The translations under genes and the position numbers were made by a program. From the IMG/VR virus record IMGVR_UViG_3300046780_000064, positions 1 through 34,977 of that record: 34,977 bases of DNA; one strand, written 5' to 3'. Below are positions 11,962 through 19,155 of the stretch, piece after piece (the first letter of the stretch is position 1; the number at the start of each line of letters is the position of its first letter). A model generated the notes under the pieces. The model saw nothing but the letters and a program-made list of their open reading frames with translations, did no database searches and was not told the DNA's origin. The DNA is from a virus.

Positions 11962-12117
11962 ATGCCAAGCAAATCTGCAAAACAACATCGCTTCATGGAA
12001 GCCGTCGCGCACAATCCCAAGTTTGCCAAACAGGCTGGAGTACCCCAGAAGGTAGGCAAGGACTTCGCAGCGGCTGACAAAAGAAAATCCAGCGGAAAAT
12101 CAAAGAGTAAGTACTAA
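11962..12117 (+). CDS. Small basic phage protein, 51 aa
   Basis: Begins MPSKSAKQHRFMEAVAHNPK at ATG 11962 and ends in a Lys/Ser-rich tail. The pattern MPSKS-x-KQH-x-FM-x-A-x-x-x-N, then GVPQKVGKDF-x-AAD, is widespread among small phage proteins located next to terminase genes. It is basic and probably binds nucleic acid or a packaging component. The function is not established to my knowledge. The family call is from remembered pattern. Confidence 0.75.
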   Translation: MPSKSAKQHRFMEAVAHNPKFAKQAGVPQKVGKDFAAADKRKSSGKSKSKY

Positions 12118-12123
12118 AGTAAA

Positions 12124-12465
12124 ATGGGTGCGCCAATTGGAAGCAGAAACAGGGCGAAAGGGAAGGAATTTGAGCAGGCGCTTAGGCGTGCATTGGCTCA
12201 GCATTCCGACCGAGACGCGCTGACGAAGATAGCCAAGAAACTGGTTAAGGCAGCCTTGAGCGATGACGTTAACCTTGCAGCTATCACAATGGTTGCAGAC
12301 CGATTGGACGGAAAGCCAGCACAATCGCTCGATGTAACCAACCATGACCCAGACCGCAGCCCTGAAGACCTCACAGAAGCAGAACTCAACGAACGAATTG
12401 CTTCAGTTGAGAGACGACTTGCTGGAGAAGAGGTCCAGGCTGAAGGCCCGCAGCAGCTTAATTGA
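12124..12465 (+). CDS. Putative terminase small subunit-type protein
   Basis: A 113-residue protein beginning MGAPIGSRNRAKGKEFEQAL. After a Gly/Arg/Lys head comes a helical block (ALTKIAKKLVKAALSDDVNL, then AITMVADRLDGKPAQ) and an acidic helix at the end. This GxPxGSxN-basic-helix layout is usual for the small protein in front of phage large terminases, probably DNA-binding. The large-terminase frame begins 122 bases before this gene ends, an unusually long overlap. Family membership is likely; packaging-site recognition is inferred. Confidence 0.6.
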   Translation: MGAPIGSRNRAKGKEFEQALRRALAQHSDRDALTKIAKKLVKAALSDDVNLAAITMVADRLDGKPAQSLDVTNHDPDRSPEDLTEAELNERIASVERRLAGEEVQAEGPQQLN

Positions 12466-13837
12466 CTTTACCCGCTACACGACCTACGGCTGGTCCGATG
12501 GCCGCATCCACCGGGAAATTTGCAGTGCATTCGATGCCGTCATCCGCAAGGAGTTCGACAGGCTTATACTGTTGTGCCCGCCGCAGCACGGCAAATCCAA
12601 GATAGCCAGCGAGAGGTTTCCAGCTTATGCCATTGGACATGATCCGACTATGGAAGTTGTGTCCGCATCGGCTTCCTATGCCCTCGCAGAGAAGTTCGGT
12701 GGATCGGTTCGGAACTGCGTCCGAAGCCCCCAATACCAAAATCTGTTCCCCGGCGTTAACCTCCGTGAGGATTCAAGCGCTAAGGGAGAATGGGCGACAG
12801 ACAAAGGCGGTGGATACTTCGCGGTAGGCATTGGTGGCGATCTGTACGGTCATGGCGGGCATCTCGGAGTCATAGACGACCCCTTTGGCAGCTGGCAGGA
12901 CGCACAGTCTGAGAACGAACGCAGGCGTGTATGCGAGTGGTACACCGGCACGTTCTATAATCGCATAAGGCCCGGTGGGGCCATCGTCGTCATCCAGCAT
13001 AGGATGCACGAAGAAGACCTCGTCGGCTGGCTGATGGAGAACGAGAAGCGGGGTGCCGACCGCTGGAAGGTCATCAAGATACCTGCAGACCTCGATAACC
13101 CGCCCTGGGCAGAACGTTACGACCGCCCGGCGCTCGAGCGCATCAAGGCCAATACCTTCCCCCGTGAATGGTCTAGCCTCTACCTGCAAGACCCAACGCC
13201 TGACGACGGTAACTACTTCAAGCGCGCGGGGTTCAAGCGTTACACCCAAGCCCCACAAGCGCTGAACGTCTACATGTCCGGCGACTTCGCTGTGACTGAC
13301 GATGGCGGGGACTACACCGAACTGGCTGTCTGGGGCGTTGATCAGTTCGACAACGTCTACGCTCTAGGCTGGTGGCACGGGCAGAAGACCTCTGATGTCT
13401 GGGTGGACAGGCTTCTCGACTTGGTCGAGCAGTTCAAGCCACTGGCCTTCGTCGGGGAAGGCGGGCAGATCAGGCGGAGCGTGGAACCGTGGCTCGCCAA
13501 GCGCATGAGCCAGCGTAACGTGTTCGTGCCCGCCGTCTGGCTGCCATCAAGCGCTGAGAAGACCGCGATGGCGAGAACCTTCCAAGGCTTGTGCGAACTC
13601 GGACGGGTCTACTTCCCGCACACCGACTGGGCTGATCGAGTCATCGAGCAGTGCATTGCGTTTCCCGGTGGTCGGCGCGATGATGCGGTGGACGCCTGTT
13701 CGTTGTTTGGACGCCACATCGCACATACGTGGAAGGCCCAGACCGAGCCGGTGCCGAAACAGATTAACTGGGACGAACCGATGCGGATTGGCGATTTCAA
13801 GGACAAAGGCTGGCAGCGGGTGAATGACCGTGGCTGA
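12344..13837 (+). CDS. terL: Terminase large subunit
   Basis: A 497-residue DNA-packaging motor. The Walker A-like CPPQHGKS is at about 78-85. Walker B VIDDP is at about 176-180. The nuclease domain has MSGDFAVTDDGGDYT with Asp at about 314, GEGG with Glu at about 372, and RRDDAVDA with Asp at about 446-450. These fit ATPase-nuclease terminases of the Terminase_6 type. The ATG at 12344 gives a 122-base overlap with the small-subunit gene and lacks a good ribosome site. Later in-frame TTG codons (about 12398-12425) could be the true start without losing any motif. Confidence 0.93.
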   Translation: MTQTAALKTSQKQNSTNELLQLRDDLLEKRSRLKARSSLIDFTRYTTYGWSDGRIHREICSAFDAVIRKEFDRLILLCPPQHGKSKIASERFPAYAIGHDPTMEVVSASASYALAEKFGGSVRNCVRSPQYQNLFPGVNLREDSSAKGEWATDKGGGYFAVGIGGDLYGHGGHLGVIDDPFGSWQDAQSENERRRVCEWYTGTFYNRIRPGGAIVVIQHRMHEEDLVGWLMENEKRGADRWKVIKIPADLDNPPWAERYDRPALERIKANTFPREWSSLYLQDPTPDDGNYFKRAGFKRYTQAPQALNVYMSGDFAVTDDGGDYTELAVWGVDQFDNVYALGWWHGQKTSDVWVDRLLDLVEQFKPLAFVGEGGQIRRSVEPWLAKRMSQRNVFVPAVWLPSSAEKTAMARTFQGLCELGRVYFPHTDWADRVIEQCIAFPGGRRDDAVDACSLFGRHIAHTWKAQTEPVPKQINWDEPMRIGDFKDKGWQRVNDRG

Positions 13838-13937
13838 ACTGATCAAGAAATATCCGTGGCTTCTGAACTTCACCCGTCCGGTGCAGATTTACCATCAGGG
13901 CAAGTGGATAACCTTTGACCCGGTGAAGCATGTCTAG
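13824..13937 (+). CDS. Tiny protein between terminase and portal, 37 aa
   Basis: Starts MTVAELIKKYPWLLNFTRPV at ATG 13824, inside the terminase stop region, and runs eight bases into the portal gene. It has mixed helix and strand, with a hydrophobic-aromatic core (YPWLL, VQIYHQGKWITF). Short proteins between terminase and portal are common in such phages. The coupling at both ends favours real translation. The function is unknown. Confidence 0.55.
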   Translation: MTVAELIKKYPWLLNFTRPVQIYHQGKWITFDPVKHV

Positions 13938-16125
13938 CGCCTCCCGCAGGGACATGTGGCTCAAACGTCTTGCCGACGAGGACAAGGCGCATGGCGTCTG
14001 CCGCGACCGTGCTAGCATTGCCCAGACTGAATATTGCACCTACGACGCCCAAGCCAAGAAGCCGCTGTTTCCGGTCTTCAACACGACGGTCAAGCTGATT
14101 CACGGGAGAATCTATGGCTCGCCACCGAAACCTGACGTTCGCAAGCGCAATCCGTCTGGCCCACAGGCTCAGGTGGCTGGGGCTGGAGCGCCACCTCTAC
14201 TGGCCGGCATGGCAGCGCCGAATGGAGCGCTTGGAGCGTCGCAGGCTCAACCGGGAGTTTTGGGACCGAATGGTGCAAATCCACCCGGACAACCTATGGT
14301 TCAAGGCGGGTCAGCACTACCAATGGGACCGCCAGCAGTGGGTCAGCCTCAATTGGGACCGATGGGGGGACCGCTTAGCGCCCCGCCAATAACCGATGCC
14401 GGTGCCGATGACAACACCATCGCGATGTGCATCGAGCGTGCGCTGTCCTACACCATCGACACAACCCTCTTCGACCGCGACGCGCATCTGGTGGTCAATG
14501 ACTACTTGGTTGCTGGTTATGGGGTAGCCAAGGTCGAGATGGACTCGGAAATCGAGCAGATTCCGGTCCTGAACCCGATTACGCAGGAACCCGTGCTGGA
14601 CGAAGAAGGCCAGCCGATGCAGCAGGCTGTGATTGTCGAGCAGTGTGTCAATCTCAGGCACTTCAGCTGGAAGCAGTTTCGCTGGCACCCGTGCAAGGAT
14701 TGGAGGCAGTGTAACTGGGTGGCTTTCGAGCACTACATGACCAAGGACGACATCGAGGACCAGTTCCATGTGGAACTCGCCCAGAACACGGGGCAATCCT
14801 CGGGAACATCCTCGGGTGACAGCCTGAGCCGCAAGCCACCGCAGATGGCGAAGTATGAGGACACGTACACGGTCTATGAGATTTGGGACAAGGCCAAGAA
14901 AGAGCGGGTGTGGGTGAGTGAGTGCCATCCCAAAGAACTGGACCGCGAGGACGACCCGCTGGAACTGGACGGATTCTTCCCCTGCCCCGCGCCGATGATG
15001 GCGAACGTCTCGACCGAAGAACTGCTGCCGAACCCCGATTATTGGGACTACCAGGAGTTGGTGAAGCAGGCGAACGAACTGGCCGACCGCATCTACCAGA
15101 TCACCAAGCAAGTGAAGGATATCTCGTTCTACGATGCATCATTCGGTGACATCCTGAAGAAAGGGGTGCAGGACTACCCGGACGGTTCATTTGTTGCCGT
15201 AACGCAACTTCTGGCGCGCCTGCAAAAACAGGATGGCAAAGCCTCTGGCGATGCGATCATCTATCACCTGGAGATGGAAGAAAAGGTGATGGTGCTGCAG
15301 CAACTGATCCAGCAGATGGAATGGGTCAAATCCAGAATCTATGAGGTCAACGGTATTGCTGACATTCAACGCGGGATAAGCAACCCGAACGACACCGCAA
15401 CCGCCCAGAAGATCAAGAACGACTGGGCCGACATCAGGACAGGCCAGAGAGTGCAGACCGTCGCGCTGTTCTTCCGGGATGTTTTCCGGATCATGGCCCA
15501 GCTGATCTCGCAGAAGTTCCAGCCCGAACAGATCGAGGCGATGTCTGGGATTCAACTGAGTGACCTCCAACTCGCTACCATGCGCAGCGACTTGGCTACG
15601 TCCTATGCGGTCGATGTCGAGTCTGATAGCACGATGGTGCAGGACGATTCCGCTACTCAGGAACAGGTGATGCAGTTTACTCAAGCATGGACCGGCTACT
15701 GCACGGCCCTGCTCCCACTCGTGAAGCACGACATCATGCCTGCCGACCTCTTCAAGGAAGGGCTGATGCTGATCAAGGACGCCTATAAGTCTGGCCGTCA
15801 GCTGGAACAGACCATCAACGCCCTGCCGAGCACGCTGGTACAGTTGCAGGGTCTTCAGCAGCAGACCGCGCAGCAGGGCCAGCAGTTGCAGGAACTGCAG
15901 CAGCAGAACCAGAAGTTGCAGGAAGCTTTGCAGCAATCCGGCGCGCAGAAACTGCAGAACGAGACGGTCAAGACAGGCGCGGACGCTCAAAACAAGCAGG
16001 CGAACACCGAGAAACAGCAGGCTGAAGCGCATATTCTGGGTGCCGAAGCGGCGAAGAAAGAGGCCGAGGCGCATCAGACGCAGCGAGCGAATATCATCGA
16101 AGGATTGGCGACGGGAATACAATGA
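13930..16125 (+). CDS. Portal protein with low-complexity insertion
   Basis: A 731-residue protein at the portal position directly after terminase, the size of P22-type podovirus portals (725 in P22). The body alternates the usual portal helices (for example ELADRIYQITKQVKDISFYD and EEKVMVLQQLIQQMEWVKSR). The C-terminal about 100 residues are a Gln-rich coiled coil matching the barrel of P22-like portals. Residues about 75-155 are an unusual Pro/Gly/Ala/Met/Gln-rich stretch with no predicted fold, inserted between the N-terminal segment and ADDNTIAMCIERAL. Apart from this the order is normal. It ends in an ATGA overlap with the next small gene. Confidence 0.85.
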   Translation: MSSASRRDMWLKRLADEDKAHGVCRDRASIAQTEYCTYDAQAKKPLFPVFNTTVKLIHGRIYGSPPKPDVRKRNPSGPQAQVAGAGAPPLLAGMAAPNGALGASQAQPGVLGPNGANPPGQPMVQGGSALPMGPPAVGQPQLGPMGGPLSAPPITDAGADDNTIAMCIERALSYTIDTTLFDRDAHLVVNDYLVAGYGVAKVEMDSEIEQIPVLNPITQEPVLDEEGQPMQQAVIVEQCVNLRHFSWKQFRWHPCKDWRQCNWVAFEHYMTKDDIEDQFHVELAQNTGQSSGTSSGDSLSRKPPQMAKYEDTYTVYEIWDKAKKERVWVSECHPKELDREDDPLELDGFFPCPAPMMANVSTEELLPNPDYWDYQELVKQANELADRIYQITKQVKDISFYDASFGDILKKGVQDYPDGSFVAVTQLLARLQKQDGKASGDAIIYHLEMEEKVMVLQQLIQQMEWVKSRIYEVNGIADIQRGISNPNDTATAQKIKNDWADIRTGQRVQTVALFFRDVFRIMAQLISQKFQPEQIEAMSGIQLSDLQLATMRSDLATSYAVDVESDSTMVQDDSATQEQVMQFTQAWTGYCTALLPLVKHDIMPADLFKEGLMLIKDAYKSGRQLEQTINALPSTLVQLQGLQQQTAQQGQQLQELQQQNQKLQEALQQSGAQKLQNETVKTGADAQNKQANTEKQQAEAHILGAEAAKKEAEAHQTQRANIIEGLATGIQ

Positions 16126-16295
16126 CCGAATACATGCGCCAGCTATTCTTGCGGAATCCGGTGGAAACATTCCGGCGAATGGAGAAGATGCCGGAATTTA
16201 CCCCTCGGCAAAGGGCTGAGTTGAGAAGCCAGATTGAGTGCGAGAAGTTGAGGCATGAGGGCCGCAAGATACTGCGGCGTTGCATGGGGTTGTGA
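16122..16295 (+). CDS. Small basic helical protein, 57 aa
   Basis: ATG 16122 overlaps the portal stop. The product, MTEYMRQLFLRNPVETFRRM followed by charged helices (RQRAELRSQIECEKLRHEGR), is highly basic and helical, and might bind DNA or the portal barrel. The acetyltransferase gene overlaps its stop by GTGA. It is not recognised as a family. Confidence 0.6.
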   Translation: MTEYMRQLFLRNPVETFRRMEKMPEFTPRQRAELRSQIECEKLRHEGRKILRRCMGL

Positions 16296-16999
16296 TCGTT
16301 TACGGAGACCGCTTGCGGCCTTGGCTGGAGGCGAAGTTGGCAGAAAAGCTACCGGAAGGCGCGCAGTTTCTGGGGCGCATCAAGGACGGAAAGCCGGTAG
16401 CGGTGGTGGGATTCAGCAACTACACGGGAGAGGATGTTGATCTTTCGGTAGCGGCAGAACCGGGAGGCGGGACGCCGGGATTCTTAGGGCTAGTTTGGGC
16501 GTATGTATTTGGACAACTTCAGTGCGCACGTTGTACGGTCGAGATACGGGCGGATAATCCGAAGAGTATTCGACTGGTGGAACGGCTGGGTTTTGCGCAG
16601 GAAGGCAGGAAACGCAAGGCGAAACACGGGCAAGACTTACTGATATTCGGACTACTGAGAACAGACCATGACAGCCAAGACCCCCAAACCGCCGACACCC
16701 ATCGACCCGACGACGGTCATCAACGCGCAGAGCGCGGCAAACCGAATCGACAAAATTACGCCGTTCGGCTCGCAAACCTACGGTACGGGACCGAACGGGC
16801 AGCAGACGTTCACGACCAGTCTATCTCCGGGAATGCAGGGGCTGGTGGACCGCTCGATGCAGGTAGCGCAGACACCGCTTACACCATTAAGCCAAGCGCC
16901 GGGGCTGGGAAACCTGCAGAACCTGATTATGAACAAGGTCACGCAGCAGCAGATGCCGAGCCAGAAACCCTCACCTCAAGGCATGCAGCCGCCGAATAA
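16292..16999 (+). CDS. GNAT-like acetyltransferase with overlapping C-terminal frame
   Basis: A 235-residue frame starting at GTG 16292 (GTGA with the upstream stop). The first about 125 residues are a GNAT-like acetyltransferase: VAVVGFSNYTGEDVDLSVAA, then WAYVFGQLQCARCTVEIRA and NPKSIRLVERLGFAQEGRKR, ending DLLIFGLLRTD. This region normally ends the phage family. Here the frame stays open for 332 more bases over the start of the 16668 gene, giving a hydrophilic, Gly/Ala/Asp/His-rich tail that looks like a shadow of that gene. Either the stop codon was lost or the tail is a true overprint. The substrate is unknown. Confidence 0.65.
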   Translation: MIVYGDRLRPWLEAKLAEKLPEGAQFLGRIKDGKPVAVVGFSNYTGEDVDLSVAAEPGGGTPGFLGLVWAYVFGQLQCARCTVEIRADNPKSIRLVERLGFAQEGRKRKAKHGQDLLIFGLLRTDHDSQDPQTADTHRPDDGHQRAERGKPNRQNYAVRLANLRYGTERAADVHDQSISGNAGAGGPLDAGSADTAYTIKPSAGAGKPAEPDYEQGHAAADAEPETLTSRHAAAE

Positions 17000-17069
17000 C
17001 AGCCTGATGGGCCAGCCGGTCAATCCCGCATGGAATCAGGCCCTGAACAAGGTCTGGGGAGGCCAATAA
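16668..17069 (+). CDS. Pro/Gln/Thr-rich virion-like protein, 133 aa
   Basis: Begins MTAKTPKPPTPIDPTTVINA at ATG 16668. The N-terminal half, with DPTTVINAQSAANRIDKITP, resembles a short segment found in phage virion proteins. The rest is low-complexity Gln/Pro/Thr/Asn (MNKVTQQQMPSQKPSPQGM), and it ends in WNQALNKVWGGQ. The stop overlaps the next start (TAATG). It is a likely structural or ejection component from position and composition. There is no enzymatic motif. Confidence 0.65.
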   Translation: MTAKTPKPPTPIDPTTVINAQSAANRIDKITPFGSQTYGTGPNGQQTFTTSLSPGMQGLVDRSMQVAQTPLTPLSQAPGLGNLQNLIMNKVTQQQMPSQKPSPQGMQPPNNSLMGQPVNPAWNQALNKVWGGQ

Positions 17070-18295
17070 TGGCTACCGCAACACCCATTCCCGGTGGCGG
17101 CCTGACAGCAGGCCCGATGCCGGTCGTTCCTGGAGTCCAGCAACCCGCAGGACCAGCAGCCGGTGGCGTCGCCTCGGCATTCAACTACCTACCGGGCACG
17201 AATACACCCTTCCAGGCCGTAGCGCCGCCTCCGTATGCCTCGGGAGGCTTCCCCGATGCCGGCCATGTGACGATTTCGCCGGATATCCTGAACTCGATGG
17301 GCCAATATTCGGACGCGGCTTATCAGGCAGCGCAGCGAAACCTGGACCCGCAGTGGCAGCAGAAACAGGCATCCTTCGACCAGCAGATGGTGGGGCAGGG
17401 GATTCAGCCCGGCAGCCAAGCCTATAACGCGGCATTCGACAACTTCAGCCGTAGCCAGAATGATGCCTACGCCCAAGCACGCAATCAGGCGCTGACGCAA
17501 GGGTTACAGGCGCAAGGACAAGCCTTCGGGCAGGGCTATCAGAACTCCTCCCTGCAGAACGCTCTGGCGAACGCCCAAACAGCTGCAAATGCCTCGATGT
17601 ACGATGCCTCAATGAATGCCGGAGCGCAGACACAGTCGGCGATGCTGGGTGCGAATGCCTCAATGTTCAACAATAGCCAGAACAACCAGACCAATCAGCT
17701 GAATGACCTTCTGCAAGGCGGACTGGGCTATGGCAACCTCCAACTGAATCATCAGAACTCTGGGTTTAACAACTTGCTAAGCGCCATCAATGCTGGCAAC
17801 GCGCCGACGATGTACAACAACACATTGCCCGGTCAGCAGATGGCGAATATGTCCTCTCTGTTAGGCATGATCCCGAACGGCCAGCCGACGCCGGTTGATG
17901 TGACCGGGGCTTACGGACTCAACGCTGGCATGCAGAACAACGCCTATCAGGGCAACTTGGGACAGGCGAATGCCACGAACCAGACCGAAGGCCAGTTGGG
18001 TTCAGCGGCTTTGACGGCAGCCATGATGGCGATGATGATGTGCTCGCGGGAATTGAAAGACGACCAAGGCCCGGTAGAACCCGAAGCCGCATTGACTGCG
18101 ATCAGGTCACTGCCCCTGCATCGCTGGAACTATCATAACGACCCGCAGCCGCATATCGGAACATTTGCTGAGGACTTCAACGAAGCATTGAATCTGCCGA
18201 AGTCACAGGGCATCCAGATCATCGACCTTCTGGGCGCGGTTTTGGGGTCGATTCAGGCGCTGGATAAACGATTGGAGAAGTTGGAAGCGGCATGA
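17069..18295 (+). CDS. Virion protein with C-terminal S74 chaperone-like domain
   Basis: A 408-residue protein starting MATATPIPGGGLTAGPMPVV. The first about 320 residues are Gln/Asn/Ala/Gly-rich and helical (QAYNAAFDNFSRSQNDAYAQ, then NQALTQGLQAQGQAFGQGYQ). From residue 325 it carries a peptidase S74 intramolecular-chaperone-like domain: CSRELKDD, AIRSLPLHRWNY, HIGTFAEDFNEAL, GIQIIDLLGAVLGSIQAL, and a final leucine helix. In self-cleaving S74 domains a Ser occurs five residues before the catalytic Lys. Here that position is Cys (325) with Lys 330. The domain is usually found on tail spikes, so it is unusual in this pre-scaffold position. Confidence 0.72.
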   Translation: MATATPIPGGGLTAGPMPVVPGVQQPAGPAAGGVASAFNYLPGTNTPFQAVAPPPYASGGFPDAGHVTISPDILNSMGQYSDAAYQAAQRNLDPQWQQKQASFDQQMVGQGIQPGSQAYNAAFDNFSRSQNDAYAQARNQALTQGLQAQGQAFGQGYQNSSLQNALANAQTAANASMYDASMNAGAQTQSAMLGANASMFNNSQNNQTNQLNDLLQGGLGYGNLQLNHQNSGFNNLLSAINAGNAPTMYNNTLPGQQMANMSSLLGMIPNGQPTPVDVTGAYGLNAGMQNNAYQGNLGQANATNQTEGQLGSAALTAAMMAMMMCSRELKDDQGPVEPEAALTAIRSLPLHRWNYHNDPQPHIGTFAEDFNEALNLPKSQGIQIIDLLGAVLGSIQALDKRLEKLEAA

Positions 18296-18462
18296 AAAAG
18301 TCCGATCAGGTGATTCAGTATCGAAATACGCTGATTCATTACCTGGAACACAAGGTCAAGATTTGCGACTGGCACGGTGTCAGTGATGCGGCGAACGATT
18401 TGCGCGAGATTGAAGTTGAGTTGAGAATGATTTACGAACGGGAGAGAGAAAATGGCGTTTAA
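18292..18462 (+). CDS. Small helical protein of the DWHGVSDAANDLRE type
   Basis: A 56-residue charged protein coupled by ATGA to the S74 gene. The sequence (SDQVIQYRNTLIHYLEHKVK, then DWHGVSDAANDLREIEVEL) is all helix. The motif D-W-H-G-V-S-D-A-A-N-D-L-R is one I recognise from small conserved phage proteins. No function is known to me. Its stop runs 11 bases into the next gene, which starts in another frame. Confidence 0.65.
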   Translation: MKKSDQVIQYRNTLIHYLEHKVKICDWHGVSDAANDLREIEVELRMIYERERENGV

Positions 18463-18877
18463 CCCTTCCATGCCCTTCGGGCACCCGGGATTCGGTGGCT
18501 TGCCCTCCCGATGGTTCGGCGGCGGCAATCCGACGAGTGTTTCCCAGCAGAACTTCCCGACGAATGTTGGCGGGAACATGGGCATGCGCAGCAACCCCAA
18601 CGACATGATGATGGGGAATCGCTTCGGTGGTTTGGCTCAGAACCCAATGCCCCCGATGGGGATGGGCGGTATGCAGGCCCAGCCGCAGAATGTCTCGGCC
18701 ATGATGCAGCAGTTTGCCGGTCCACAAGGACAGTTCGGACAGCCCGCGATGGCCCCGCCGATGTCGCCTAGCCCAATGCCGCAAGGCATGCCGGGCGGAG
18801 CACAGATGCCGCAGCAGGCCCAAGGCAGTCCGCTGATGCAAGCCCTAATGCAAGCCCGCATGCAGCCGCTACGCTGA
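18452..18877 (+). CDS. Met/Pro/Gly/Gln-rich low-complexity protein
   Basis: A 141-residue protein starting MAFNPSMPFGHPGFGGLPSR. About a fifth of it is Met and most of the rest is Pro, Gly, Gln and Asn (MGMRSNPNDMMMGNRFGGLA, then repeated P-M-x-P-M). No fold is expected. Such Met/Gln-rich proteins accompany ejection or internal proteins of some podoviruses. It is coupled to the next gene by TGATG. Confidence 0.6.
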   Translation: MAFNPSMPFGHPGFGGLPSRWFGGGNPTSVSQQNFPTNVGGNMGMRSNPNDMMMGNRFGGLAQNPMPPMGMGGMQAQPQNVSAMMQQFAGPQGQFGQPAMAPPMSPSPMPQGMPGGAQMPQQAQGSPLMQALMQARMQPLR

Positions 18878-19152
18878 TGGACGACAACTCAACACCCGAC
18901 CATTCCCCGCTGCTGATGGCAATGATGCAGCAGATGGCGATGCAGAAGCCGCAGCAACAGGCTGGCGGCGCGTTGGGCGGCCTGTCTGGCCTCCTGAACA
19001 ATCCAATGGTGCTGGCCGCCATGAAGAAATACATGGGCGGCCAAGGAACTCCCGGCTATACGGGAACAGGCGCAGCGCCGAACCTGACCAGCACCCTGCC
19101 TGATCCCATGCAGCCATTCGCCAATATGCAGCCATTCCCCTACAGGCCTTAA
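18877..19152 (+). CDS. Met/Gln-rich small virion-like protein, 91 aa
   Basis: ATG 18877 overlaps the previous stop (TGATG). The N-terminus has a Met/Gln-rich helix (LLMAMMQQMAMQKPQQQAGG), then Gly-Leu-rich GALGGLSGLLNNPMVLAAMK, and a Pro-rich end. Composition and position link it to the preceding gene, as if the two were parts of one flexible virion component. It has no recognised domain. The next gene begins three bases later. Confidence 0.6.
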   Translation: MDDNSTPDHSPLLMAMMQQMAMQKPQQQAGGALGGLSGLLNNPMVLAAMKKYMGGQGTPGYTGTGAAPNLTSTLPDPMQPFANMQPFPYRP

Positions 19153-19155
19153 ATC

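Noticed and set aside
10193-12117. Diversity-generating retroelement or variable repeat region
   Set aside because: No reverse transcriptase and no paired template/variable repeat was seen. The similar genes at 10837 and 11556 are diverged paralogues.
12500-16000. Several long minus-strand frames opposite terminase and portal
   Set aside because: They are antisense shadows in GC-rich coding sequence and are rich in Arg, His and Leu. The plus-strand genes carry real motifs.
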